From contig QQUU01000134.1 of the NCBI GenBank assembly GCA_003385605.1, positions 1 to 64,000 on the forward strand: a stretch of 64,000 nt of DNA. Direction: 5' to 3'. The DNA is from Bacteroidota bacterium. GTDB taxonomy: Bacteria; Bacteroidota; Bacteroidia; Flavobacteriales; Schleiferiaceae. Each line of letters opens with the position of its first letter. Within the stretch, counting starts at the first letter, position 1. Made by a program: the position numbers and the translations under genes. Below are positions 25,553 through 33,947 of this stretch, piece by piece. Under the pieces are notes generated by a model, which ran no database searches, was not told where the DNA came from, and worked only from the letters and a program-made list of their open reading frames with translations.

Positions 25553-27175
25553 ATGTTAAATGTATCTAACGTCACGCTTCAATTTGGAAAGCGTGTACTT
25601 TTCGAAGATGTCAATATCAAGTTCCATGGTGAACGTTGCTATGGCCTCATTGGCGCCAACGGAGCCGGTAAATCGACTTTCTTAAAAATCCTCAGTGGTG
25701 AGGTTAGTCCTAATTCGGGAAACGTAAGTCTTGAGAACGGCAAGAGAATGTCTGTGCTCTCTCAGAATCACTTTGCTTTTGATGAAGAGACCGTGCTTAA
25801 TACGGTTATCCAAGGGAATCAGCCTTTATGGGATCTGATGCAAAAGAAGGATGCCATTTACATGAAGCCAGACTTCAATGAGGAAGACGGTCTTATCGCT
25901 GCTGATCTTGAAGTTCAATTCGAAGAAATGGACGGTTGGAATGCAGAAAGCGATGCCGGAAACTTGCTGAGTGGCCTAGGTATCTCTACCGATGATCACT
26001 ACACCCTAATGAAGGATATGGAAGGCTCCGCAAAGGTTCGTGTACTACTTGCACAGGCCCTTTTTGGCAACCCGGACTTGCTGATCCTGGATGAGCCTAC
26101 GAACGATTTGGACCTCAAGACCATTTCATGGTTGGAGGATTTCTTGATCGATTTTAAAAACACTGTAATCGTTGTGAGCCACGACCGTCACTTCCTAGAC
26201 ACAGTTTGTACGCACATCGCGGATATTGACTTCAAGCGAATCAAACTCTACACCGGTAACTACAGCTTCTGGTACGAAAGCTCACAACTGGCCCTCCGCC
26301 AGCGTCAAGCAGCCAATAAAAAGGCGGAGGATAAGCGTAAGGAACTTCAAGAGTTTATTTCGCGCTTTGCAGCCAACGCATCGAAAAGCAAACAGGCTAC
26401 TTCAAGAAAGAAAATGCTCGATAAAATCAACGTGGATGAGATCCAGGCTTCTTCTAGAATGTATCCGGCCATCATCTTCGAACAAGAACGCGACGCCGGT
26501 GACCAAATTCTTGAAGTTGACGGCCTTGCTGCCCACGACGAGCAGGGTAATGTGCTGTTCCAGAACCTCAGTTTTAAGCTCAACCGCGGCGATAAAGTGG
26601 CGTTATTATCTGACGACCACAGAATCCTTACTGCACTTTATGAAATTTTAGCTGGTAAGCAACAACCGAGCGCAGGCTCGTTTGCTTATGGCCAAACTAT
26701 CAAGCATGCGTACTTGCCTAACGAAAACGCTGCTTTCTTTGAAACCGAAGACAACCTTATGGATTGGCTGAGAGAATACAGCCCAGAAAACAAGGATGAA
26801 GTATTCGTTCGAGGATTCTTAGGGAAAATGCTCTTCTCAGGTGAGGAAGTCTTTAAAAGTGCTTCCGTTCTGTCAGGAGGTGAAAAAGTACGTTGTATGT
26901 TGAGTAGGATGATGCTCCAACAAGCAAATCTTTTGTTCTTCGATGAGCCTACCAACCACCTCGATCTTGAAAGTATTCAAGCGCTGAACAACGGTATGAA
27001 GGACTTTAAAGGAACCTTGGTTTTCAGCTCACATGATCATACCATCAATCAAACGGTAGCAAATCGAATCATTGAGATCTTCCCTCACGGAGTTATGGAC
27101 AAAATGGTGGAATACGACGATTATATTTCCAATGCAAAGATTTCGTCACAGCGCGAGCAGATGCTCGGTGCTTAA
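25553..27175 (+). CDS. ABC-F family ATPase, YbiT-like
   Basis: ABC-F proteins bind the ribosome E site and help translation factors or antibiotic resistance; they have no membrane domain. The 540-aa protein has two nucleotide-binding domains. The first has a normal Walker A (GANGAGKS, 34-41) and Walker B (LLILDEPTNDLD), but its signature region reads MEGSAKVRVLLAQAL, like the degenerate YbiT form. The second has a full signature (LSGGEKVR, from residue 440) and Walker B (FFDEPTNHLDL). At its Walker A position it reads LLSDDHRIL (351-359), with no P-loop glycines or lysine. The linker is lysine-rich (KQATSRKKMLDKINVDEI). The ATG at 25553 is used; an in-frame TTG at 25529 overlaps the promoter box. 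Confidence 0.9.
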   Translation: MLNVSNVTLQFGKRVLFEDVNIKFHGERCYGLIGANGAGKSTFLKILSGEVSPNSGNVSLENGKRMSVLSQNHFAFDEETVLNTVIQGNQPLWDLMQKKDAIYMKPDFNEEDGLIAADLEVQFEEMDGWNAESDAGNLLSGLGISTDDHYTLMKDMEGSAKVRVLLAQALFGNPDLLILDEPTNDLDLKTISWLEDFLIDFKNTVIVVSHDRHFLDTVCTHIADIDFKRIKLYTGNYSFWYESSQLALRQRQAANKKAEDKRKELQEFISRFAANASKSKQATSRKKMLDKINVDEIQASSRMYPAIIFEQERDAGDQILEVDGLAAHDEQGNVLFQNLSFKLNRGDKVALLSDDHRILTALYEILAGKQQPSAGSFAYGQTIKHAYLPNENAAFFETEDNLMDWLREYSPENKDEVFVRGFLGKMLFSGEEVFKSASVLSGGEKVRCMLSRMMLQQANLLFFDEPTNHLDLESIQALNNGMKDFKGTLVFSSHDHTINQTVANRIIEIFPHGVMDKMVEYDDYISNAKISSQREQMLGA

Positions 27176-27196
27176 ACACCAAGTTTGAACCTTATG

Positions 27197-27222
27197 AATG
27201 CGGCTGTTGGCCGCATTTTTTT
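27197..27222 (+). terminator. Rho-independent terminator after the ABC-F gene
   Basis: The stem AATGCGGC/GCCGCATT with loop TGTTG is followed by eight T. Confidence 0.9.
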
Positions 27223-27250
27223 TACCTTCTCGCCTCGAAAACAAAAACAC

Positions 27251-28489
27251 ATGAGAAAATCACATTTACTCTTAGCCGCCATGCTCATGGCCACTGCTTC
27301 GTTTGGTCAACGAATGAAGAAGGAAAAACTAACAGTTAAATACATCCAGCCGCCAACCATACACCTTGAAGAAGGCATGGGATTCCACAGCGAAGTTATC
27401 CTTGACTACAAAGCTGAAATTGATGCAGAACTTGCTGCTGCAGAAGAAGAGTACCAACAAGCCCTTGCAGAATACCCTGAAAAAGAGGCAGCTGCTAAGG
27501 CCGCACACGACGAACTTGTAGCAAATTACGAGCGCGAATTAGAAGCTTGGAACAACAAAAGCTCGGTGGGTAAAATCATTGAAAAGCAGGTTTTAGAAAA
27601 CTCAAAACCACAACCACCGCGTCCTTACTACCCGCCTTCGAAGCCTTACAAACGTCAGGTTACCCACCAAAAGATTTTTAACGAAGCCCAATTGGCCAGT
27701 ACTTACTGTAGAGTAGAAGGACTGCAAGAAGATCCAAACGGCGTTGGCATTGAGGTACATCTTTTCGGCTTTGAAAACGATGATCCAGTGGCGGAGAAGA
27801 AAGAATTTAAGGAGTACAACAGCAAGACCAAGCAAAGTACCACCATCATTAAATCGCAATGGGTTTTCAACTACCGACACAGCATGACACTCCGTGTAGT
27901 TCACCCAAACGGCAGCATCATTCTTGACGAAGTACCAAACAGCATATCTGACTACAAGCGCTTCGAAAGTCCATTAGAGAAACGCAGCTACCCTTCGACA
28001 AATGCTCAAACTTTCATAACGAAGCTTCAGAGCACGTCTGTTGAAGACAACCTTGGAACCATCCAATGGTTAATTAACGATAAGCTAGGGACTACTGAGC
28101 AAACTCGTAATGCCCAGGTTATCTACGTAAACAACAAAAAAGGCGCATACGACGACCTAGAAAATGCAATGTACGATGCCAAGGAAGGCTACGGAATGCT
28201 TCTTTCTCGTCCAGACGATGCAAAAGCAAAACTTCTGAGTGCTGTAGAAGCATGGGAAGCGGCGATTGAGGAAGGCGATTGGAAAGATAAGAAAGCACGT
28301 ATCAACAAGAAGATCATTCCTGATTTGTATAACAACGTTATCCTTGCTTGTACTTTAATCGGCGAGTTTGACCGTGCAGACGATCATTACAGCGCATCTT
28401 TACGTCTCGACCTTGCAAACAGAGACGAGAACAATCTCAAGGAATTAAAGCTATTGAATGACGATCTACGCGAACGTCACCAGAAGTAA
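27251..28489 (+). CDS. Exported protein of unknown function with coiled-coil and TPR-like parts
   Basis: The 412-aa protein has a signal peptide (MRKSHLLLAAMLMATASFGQ) and no T9SS domain, so it is probably periplasmic. An alanine/glutamate-rich coiled-coil stretch (IDAELAAAEEEYQQALAEYP, KEAAAKAAHDELVANYE) is followed by a beta-rich domain (RVEGLQEDPNGVGIEVHLFG). The C-terminal 100 residues look like tetratricopeptide helices (SAVEAWEAAIEEGDW, ADDHYSASLRL). I do not recognise a named family. The ATG at 27251 is chosen since the upstream in-frame start lies before the ABC-F terminator. A terminator follows. Confidence 0.7.
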   Translation: MRKSHLLLAAMLMATASFGQRMKKEKLTVKYIQPPTIHLEEGMGFHSEVILDYKAEIDAELAAAEEEYQQALAEYPEKEAAAKAAHDELVANYERELEAWNNKSSVGKIIEKQVLENSKPQPPRPYYPPSKPYKRQVTHQKIFNEAQLASTYCRVEGLQEDPNGVGIEVHLFGFENDDPVAEKKEFKEYNSKTKQSTTIIKSQWVFNYRHSMTLRVVHPNGSIILDEVPNSISDYKRFESPLEKRSYPSTNAQTFITKLQSTSVEDNLGTIQWLINDKLGTTEQTRNAQVIYVNNKKGAYDDLENAMYDAKEGYGMLLSRPDDAKAKLLSAVEAWEAAIEEGDWKDKKARINKKIIPDLYNNVILACTLIGEFDRADDHYSASLRLDLANRDENNLKELKLLNDDLRERHQK

Positions 28490-28509
28490 AAATTCCTCAT
28501 AATTCTTTG

Positions 28510-28539
28510 AAAGCCATCCTTTACGGGATGGCTTTTTTT
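28510..28539 (+). terminator. Rho-independent terminator
   Basis: The stem AAAGCCATCC/GGGATGGCTTT with a TTTAC loop is followed by a T run, after the unknown exported protein. Confidence 0.9.
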
Positions 28540-29461
28540 ACACCCCTATTTCGAGCCTACGCCACTCAACAGGTGTAAGACCAGTGACCGCTTTAAACAC
28601 TCGATTGAAATAACTTTGCGATTTAAATCCAGCATATAATGCCGTTTCGTACAAGGTAGTGCGGGGTTTACGAAGAATGCGTTTGGCTCTATTGACACGT
28701 TCACTATTAATGAATTGAACCGGTGTCATACCTAATTCATTCTTAAATGCTCTAAAAAACTGAGCCCTAGATAGGCAGGCACGCTCGGCCAACTCCTCTA
28801 TCGTTAGATCCGAAGTAATGTTTTTTTGAATATAAAAAATGGCGTGTGCTAAGCGGTTGGACACATGTAGCTTTTGCACATTATCCAATAGGAATTGCTT
28901 CGCTTTTGTTTTTAAAAGTTGGGCTACAAGTTCTTTTGTGATGTTCGCTGCTCTAAAATCTCGTAGACTATAGTCTGCATCAATCATCGTGCTGAACAAT
29001 GAGTTGATAGTGGCGCTCAAGTATGGACTGTTATTTAAATAATGGTTGTGACGGGTCCATGACCATTCACTACCGTCAAGTTTCATTTGATTCTCATTTA
29101 GCCAAAGCGATACTTCCGAAATTAAATCAGGACAGATTTCAAGCGCCATACACTGAGTGGGTACTGCCTTAGTAGCCTCAGGAAAATCAATAGTCATTGG
29201 TTCCATAGCAGGCATTGCAATTGTTTCACCAGGCACGAATTCAAACGGCTCTTTTTCAGCTAGATGCATCACCTTCTTCCCTTGTATCATACTAACAACG
29301 ACTGGATTGCTAAAAACTAAATCAAAGTCAAAAGCTGTGCGTTGCGTTTCAAAAACATTTAACTCACTACAAGCGGACTGATGTCTAGTCCTATGTTCTA
29401 CTTCTGATTTAGGAGAAGAAAAGATTTTATGCTTCTCCTTAAGGTTAATGGAGTTCAACAT
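28538..29461 (-). CDS. AraC family transcription regulator
   Basis: The 307-aa protein has an N-terminal cupin-like sensor (FEFVPGETIAMPAMEPMTID) and a C-terminal double helix-turn-helix. The HTH segments read LTIEELAERACLSRAQFFRA and LYETALYAGFKSQSYFNRVF, ending in the classic GLTPVEWRR. It diverges from the aldehyde dehydrogenase gene across 161 bases, the usual layout of a local activator. Control of the dehydrogenase and DUF779 pair is inferred from this position. The sensed compound is unknown; an aldehyde or alcohol is a reasonable guess. Confidence 0.9.
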   Translation of the reverse strand: MLNSINLKEKHKIFSSPKSEVEHRTRHQSACSELNVFETQRTAFDFDLVFSNPVVVSMIQGKKVMHLAEKEPFEFVPGETIAMPAMEPMTIDFPEATKAVPTQCMALEICPDLISEVSLWLNENQMKLDGSEWSWTRHNHYLNNSPYLSATINSLFSTMIDADYSLRDFRAANITKELVAQLLKTKAKQFLLDNVQKLHVSNRLAHAIFYIQKNITSDLTIEELAERACLSRAQFFRAFKNELGMTPVQFINSERVNRAKRILRKPRTTLYETALYAGFKSQSYFNRVFKAVTGLTPVEWRRLEIGV

Positions 29462-29622
29462 GGTTTTGGCGGTGGTTCTTTTAGGTACAGTAATTTACTA
29501 AAAAACCTTCTTTCTCTTCGTAGAAGCTAAAAATGAGACTATTGTACAAAAGGATGCGACTTATCAAAGGGTCAATACGCCCTTTAATCCCCAACTTGAT
29601 GCAAATCAAAAACTTATAAAAA

Positions 29623-31125
29623 ATGAGCTTACACAATCGCCCTGAATTAAAGTCGGAATACGGCAATTACATCGGTGGGAAATTTGTTGCAGCCGCAGAC
29701 GGACATACGTTTGATGTTGTTACCCCTATCGATGGTTCGGTAATCACAAAAGTTCCTCGTAGCAATGCTAAGGATGTAAATGCAGCAATCGATGCAGCGC
29801 ATGCAGCATTCGCGACTTGGAAAAATTCATCCGTGACTGAACGCAGCAATATGCTTTTGAAGATCGCTGATATCGTTGAAGAAAACCACCATTACCTTGC
29901 CGCAGTAGAAACTTTAGACAATGGTAAAAGTATTAGAGAGACCATTCACGCAGATATTGCCTTGGTAATTGATCACTTCAGATATTTTGCCGGCGTTATT
30001 AGAGCTGAAGAAGGAACAGTTTCAGAACTTGATGCTACTACAGTTAGTGTTAACATCAAAGAGCCTATTGGCGTCGTTGCACAAATCATTCCGTGGAACT
30101 TCCCGTTACTCATGGCGGCATGGAAGATTGCACCAGCTCTTGCTGCAGGTAACTGTGTTATCGTAAAACCAGCAGAGCAGACTCCAGCAGGTATTTGTGT
30201 GTTTATGGAGTTGGTCGGACATCTTATCCCTGATGGTGTCTTAAACATTGTCCATGGATTCGGCCCAGAGGCAGGAAAACCGTTGGCACAAAGTTCAAGA
30301 GTTCATAAAGTGGCGTTTACTGGTGAGACTACGACTGGTAGACTTATTATGCAATATGCATCTGAAAACCTGAATCCTGTTACTATGGAGCTTGGAGGTA
30401 AGTCACCAAACGTGTTCTTCAAATCGGTTATGGATGCGGATGACGAATTCCTCAATAAAGCTATTGAAGGCGCAGTTATGTTCGCGTTGAACCAAGGTGA
30501 AGTTTGTACTTGTCCTTCAAGAATTTTAGTGCACGAAGACATTTATGAGCCATTCATGGCTAAAGTCATTGAGCGCACCAATGCTATCAAAATGGGTAAT
30601 CCTTTTGACGAGGGCACGATGATGGGAGCGCAAGCTTCAGAGGATCAGTACAACAAAATTCTGAACTACATCGATATCGGCAAGGAAGAAGGTGCTGAAG
30701 TATTGTGTGGTGGCGCCTCTGCAGATTTGGGTGGTGATTTAGGTACAGGTTACTACATCCAACCAACCATCTTAAAAGGCCACAATAAAATGCGCGTATT
30801 CCAAGAAGAAATCTTTGGTCCTGTGACAGCTGTAACTACTTTTAAAACAGTAGAAGAAGCGCTTGAGATTGCGAATGACACCTTGTATGGACTAGGTGCC
30901 GGAGTTTGGACACGAGACGCTCACGAAGCATACCAAGTACCTAGAGCCATTGAAGCAGGTCGTGTTTGGGTGAATTGTTACCATGCTTACCCAGCTCATG
31001 CGCCATTTGGAGGTTACAAGCAAAGTGGATTTGGTAGAGAAACGCATTTGATGATGCTAAATCACTACCGTCAGAACAAAAACATGCTTGTTTCATATGA
31101 CAAGAATGCACTAGGCTTCTTCTAG
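29623..31125 (+). CDS. NAD(P)-dependent aldehyde dehydrogenase
   Basis: The enzyme oxidises aldehydes to acids in the cytoplasm. The 500-aa protein is full length. It has [20 protein letters not shown] in the cofactor domain, the catalytic glutamate in [12 protein letters not shown], the catalytic cysteine in [11 protein letters not shown], and the C-terminal [10 protein letters not shown] and [13 protein letters not shown]. It resembles the ExaC/AldB-type acetaldehyde dehydrogenases, which commonly lie beside a DUF779 gene as here. The substrate is not certain. It could oxidise the aldehyde from the AlkB-type route 6 kb upstream, but no alcohol dehydrogenase is seen. Confidence 0.93.
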   Translation: MSLHNRPELKSEYGNYIGGKFVAAADGHTFDVVTPIDGSVITKVPRSNAKDVNAAIDAAHAAFATWKNSSVTERSNMLLKIADIVEENHHYLAAVETLDNGKSIRETIHADIALVIDHFRYFAGVIRAEEGTVSELDATTVSVNIKEPIGVVAQIIPWNFPLLMAAWKIAPALAAGNCVIVKPAEQTPAGICVFMELVGHLIPDGVLNIVHGFGPEAGKPLAQSSRVHKVAFTGETTTGRLIMQYASENLNPVTMELGGKSPNVFFKSVMDADDEFLNKAIEGAVMFALNQGEVCTCPSRILVHEDIYEPFMAKVIERTNAIKMGNPFDEGTMMGAQASEDQYNKILNYIDIGKEEGAEVLCGGASADLGGDLGTGYYIQPTILKGHNKMRVFQEEIFGPVTAVTTFKTVEEALEIANDTLYGLGAGVWTRDAHEAYQVPRAIEAGRVWVNCYHAYPAHAPFGGYKQSGFGRETHLMMLNHYRQNKNMLVSYDKNALGFF

Positions 31126-31150
31126 AAAAAAGAAGTTGAATTAAGCGATA

Positions 31151-31180
31151 AAGGCGTCCTTTATAATAGGGCGCCTTTTT
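31151..31180 (+). terminator. Terminator or attenuator between aldehyde dehydrogenase and DUF779 genes
   Basis: The stem AAGGCG/CGCCTT, extended inward by TCC/GGG, is followed by a T run. It lies between two functionally linked genes, so read-through or a second promoter is likely. Confidence 0.75.
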
Positions 31181-31194
31181 CTTAACTTTTACCT

Positions 31195-31569
31195 ATGAAC
31201 AGAGTAGATTTTACACCTGCCGCCAAAGAACTAATGGATGAACTTAAGACCTTCCATGGACCAATAATGTTCCACCAAAGCGGAGGATGCTGTGATGGCA
31301 GCTCACCGATGTGTTTCGCTTTAGATGATTTTAAGGTCGGTGAAGTAGATGTCTTTTTAGGTACTGTTGATGGAGCACCATTTTATATGTCCTCCTCACA
31401 ATACGAATATTGGAAGCACACTCATCTAACGCTCGATGTTACACCAGGTAGAGGCTCATCTTTCAGCATTGAAATACCAACAGGAAAGCGTTTTCTAATC
31501 AAAAGTAGATTACTCACACACGACGAGATAGAAAACTTACCCGAGGCACCGAGAGGTAAACAGCACTAG
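31195..31569 (+). CDS. DUF779 domain protein
   Basis: A 124-aa soluble protein with the DUF779 hallmarks: FHQSGGCCDGSSPMCF near residues 27-42, a cysteine-rich loop, and the later LTLDVTPGRGSSFSIE. DUF779 genes commonly accompany ExaC/AldB-type aldehyde dehydrogenases, and this is the arrangement here. The biochemical role is not established; the three cysteines suggest metal or thiol chemistry (inference). No signal peptide. A terminator follows the gene. Confidence 0.85.
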   Translation: MNRVDFTPAAKELMDELKTFHGPIMFHQSGGCCDGSSPMCFALDDFKVGEVDVFLGTVDGAPFYMSSSQYEYWKHTHLTLDVTPGRGSSFSIEIPTGKRFLIKSRLLTHDEIENLPEAPRGKQH

Positions 31570-31576
31570 CTAGTAT

Positions 31577-31602
31577 AAAGGCCACTGATTCAGTGGCTTT
31601 TT
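31577..31602 (+). terminator. Rho-independent terminator after DUF779
   Basis: The stem GCCACT/AGTGGC, flanked by AAAG and CTTTTTC, has a GATTC loop. Confidence 0.8.
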
Positions 31603-31616
31603 CATTTTCAATAAAC

Positions 31617-31624
31617 TACTTTTG
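31617..31624 (+). promoter_or_regulatory. Probable -7 promoter box of the SulP gene
   Basis: TACTTTTG matches TAnnTTTG and ends 22 bases before the ATG. The -33 box is unclear. Confidence 0.45.
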
Positions 31625-31646
31625 CCGCTTCTAACACTCTACTTTC

Positions 31647-33254
31647 ATGAAGCAGTTCTTCAACAACTTCGTTGGCAATCCAAAAAATGACATTCTTTCA
31701 GGCATCACCGTTGCCCTTGCACTTGTACCGGAAGCGGTGGCTTTTGCATTCGTGGCTGGAATCGATCCGCTCGTAGGCCTCTACGGTGCCTTCATGATGG
31801 GATTAATCACTTCACTTTTTGGAGGTCGTCCAGGTATGATTTCTGGCGCTACTGGCGCGATGGCTGTAGTGATGGTACATCTCATCCAAAAAGGAAATGA
31901 AGTTGGAAATGCTATGCAGTTGGAGAACCTAGGCTTGAGTTGGCTCTTTATCACCCTGCTCATTGTTGGATGTATTCAAATACTTGCAGGGCTTTTCCGC
32001 TTAGGAAAGTTCGTTCGTCTTATCCCGCATCCAGTAATGATGGGTTTTGTCAATGGATTGGCTATCGTCATATTTTTAAGCCAATTAGGCATGTTCACAC
32101 GTGTAGTTGATGGGAAGAAGGTTTGGATTCAAGGAAGCGAGCTGTATACAATGATGGGGCTTGTTGGTCTTACCATGTTAATCATGTGGTTGCTACCTAA
32201 GGTTACCAAGGTGGTCCCTGCCGCACTCACTGGAATCATTGTAGTTGCCGCCTTAGCAATTGGTCTAGGACTAGATGTAAGCACTGTAGGTTCGTTCATT
32301 CGTGAAGGCGGTGGCGATGGTCTTCAGGCTGGACTTCCAACCTTACAGTGGGATATCTTCAATGTACTTCATACGGTTACAGGCCATTGGTCTACCCTAT
32401 TCTCCACCGCATTTCTCCTGGCTGCTGTTGGTCTCATTGAATCTTTGATGACCCTGAATCTAATTGACGACCTTACCGAATCTAGAGGCTCAGGAAACCG
32501 TGAATGTATCGCCCAAGGGAGCGCCAACTTAATCAATGGATTGTTCGGCGGTATGGGTGGCTGTGCAATGATTGGTCAAAGCATCATCAACGTTAATTCT
32601 GGAGGTCGAGGTCGACTTTCAGGGGTAGTTGCAGCCCTCGGTCTATTATCATTTATCCTTTTCGGAGCTCCACTTATTGAACAGATTCCTATCGCTGCAT
32701 TGGTTGGTGTAATGTTCATGGTAGTCATTGGAACATTTGCCTGGTCAAGCTTCAGAATCATCAGAAAAATCCCTACAGCCGATGCTTTTGTGCTCATCGC
32801 TGTGAGCGCCATCACAGTTTGGCAAGATTTGGCCATAGCAGTAATTGCCGGTGTTATTATGAGCGCTTTGAAGTTTGCTTGGGACAATGCCGTTCGTATT
32901 CGTGCTCGGAAACGCATCAAAGAAAATGGAACTAAAGTCTACGAAATCTGGGGACCGTTATTCTTCGGTTCGACACAAAGTTTTGCAAGCAAGTTTGACG
33001 TTAAAAATGACCCTAGTAAAATTGAGATCGATTTTATCGAATCTCGTGTAAGCGATCATAGCGGTATTGAAGCTTTGGAACGCATCATGGATAAATACAT
33101 CGATGAAGGTAAAGAAGTTCTACTTACGCATCTGAGCCCTGAGTGTCAAGGATTGCTCAAAAAGGCAAATCCCAACTTTGATAAATACATACAGAGTTCT
33201 ATCGAAGATCCACGCTACCATGTAGTTACTGATCTCATGGACGCCGAGGTTTAA
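31647..33254 (+). CDS. SulP family anion transporter with STAS domain
   Basis: The 535-aa inner membrane protein has the SulP transport core of about twelve segments (DILSGITVALALVPEAVAFA, LYGAFMMGLITSLFGGRPGM, GLIESLMTLNLIDDLTES). It ends in a cytoplasmic STAS domain from about residue 430 (VYEIWGPLFFGSTQSF ... IDFIESRVSDHSGIEALE). SulP proteins carry sulfate, bicarbonate or other anions; the substrate cannot be assigned from sequence alone. It is transcribed alone between two terminators. Confidence 0.92.
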   Translation: MKQFFNNFVGNPKNDILSGITVALALVPEAVAFAFVAGIDPLVGLYGAFMMGLITSLFGGRPGMISGATGAMAVVMVHLIQKGNEVGNAMQLENLGLSWLFITLLIVGCIQILAGLFRLGKFVRLIPHPVMMGFVNGLAIVIFLSQLGMFTRVVDGKKVWIQGSELYTMMGLVGLTMLIMWLLPKVTKVVPAALTGIIVVAALAIGLGLDVSTVGSFIREGGGDGLQAGLPTLQWDIFNVLHTVTGHWSTLFSTAFLLAAVGLIESLMTLNLIDDLTESRGSGNRECIAQGSANLINGLFGGMGGCAMIGQSIINVNSGGRGRLSGVVAALGLLSFILFGAPLIEQIPIAALVGVMFMVVIGTFAWSSFRIIRKIPTADAFVLIAVSAITVWQDLAIAVIAGVIMSALKFAWDNAVRIRARKRIKENGTKVYEIWGPLFFGSTQSFASKFDVKNDPSKIEIDFIESRVSDHSGIEALERIMDKYIDEGKEVLLTHLSPECQGLLKKANPNFDKYIQSSIEDPRYHVVTDLMDAEV

Positions 33255-33304
33255 TCCGCTAAGGATTTTTACAAGATCCTTTGAGCTCCGAATTCCGAAT
33301 CAAT

Positions 33305-33341
33305 AAAGCCCTTACATGCCAGTGGCATGAGGGCTTTTTTT
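33305..33341 (+). terminator. Rho-independent terminator after the SulP gene
   Basis: The stem AAAGCCCT/AGGGCTTT is extended inward by CATGCC/GGCATG and followed by a T run. Confidence 0.88.
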
Positions 33342-33383
33342 ATGGATTAACCTTTCCAAGCAAGCTTGCAGGTTAGCCCATAG

Positions 33384-33416
33384 AAAAAGCCCCTCAAACT
33401 TTCGTTTGAAGGGCTT
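33384..33416 (-). terminator. Rho-independent terminator of tRNA-Arg
   Basis: On the minus strand, AAGCCC-TTCAAAC pairs with GTTTGA-GGGGCTT around a GAAA loop, followed by a T run, 13 bases after the tRNA. Confidence 0.85.
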
Positions 33417-33429
33417 GTGGTATTCTTCG

Positions 33430-33503
33430 TGACCGTGGAAGGATTCGAACCTTCAACCGCTTGATTCGTAGTCAAGTACTCTATCCAGTTGAGCTACACG
33501 GCC
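33430..33503 (-). tRNA. tRNA-Arg (ACG)
   Basis: On the minus strand, acceptor GGCCGTG pairs with CACGGTC (one G-T pair). The D arm reads GCTCAACTGGATAGAGT. The anticodon stem TTGA.. closes the loop CTACGAA with anticodon ACG. The T arm is complete. 74 nt, discriminator A, no encoded CCA. Confidence 0.96.
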
Positions 33504-33522
33504 ATCTTCCCTTGCGGGAGGG

Positions 33523-33554
33523 CAAATATATAGTAAAATGTTAGCCTGTTACAA
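33523..33554 (-). promoter_or_regulatory. Promoter of tRNA-Arg
   Basis: On the minus strand, TTG (33552-33554) and TATATTTG (33523-33530) are 21 bases apart, matching the Bacteroidota consensus. The tRNA begins 19 bases downstream. Confidence 0.7.
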
Positions 33555-33611
33555 GCCTAAAAGAATTTTTTGGAAATAAATTTTAGAGAAATGATACCCG
33601 GTGAGGATAGC

Positions 33612-33881
33612 TTATTGAATCTCAACAGTTAAGCCTACATCAAGCATTAAATCTGCCTTTGAACGCAGTTGCTCGTAAGATCCAGAGAGCACTTGGCACT
33701 TGCCTTTATAGTGTGTAATCCAAGCACATTGCTCCGCCTGTTCCTCGGTGTGATCACATACCGTACACAACACTTCAATCACAAAATCAAACGAGTTCTC
33801 ATGGTCGTTAAACAAGACCAAGGACTGTTCCTTTAAAACAACAGAATCGTGACTAGGTTGATATTTTTCTTGCGTACTCAT
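33612..33881 (-). CDS. clpS: ATP-dependent Clp protease adaptor ClpS
   Basis: ClpS brings proteins with N-degrons to the ClpAP protease. The 89-aa protein has the core LVLFNDHENSFDFVIEVLCTV, which holds the NDxxxxxxFV motif that binds ClpA, and a C-terminal helix region. I chose the ATG at 33881 (MSTQEKYQ); an upstream in-frame start at 33917 adds twelve residues with no family support. ClpS next to prmA and tpiA is familiar in Bacteroidota. Here a very large gene lies between them. Confidence 0.92.
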   Translation of the reverse strand: MSTQEKYQPSHDSVVLKEQSLVLFNDHENSFDFVIEVLCTVCDHTEEQAEQCAWITHYKGKCQVLSGSYEQLRSKADLMLDVGLTVEIQ

Positions 33882-33947
33882 GGTGTAAAAGTAAGACCTA
33901 AATCGAGATAAAAACACAGTACCTCTACTACTTTTTAAACGAACTAA

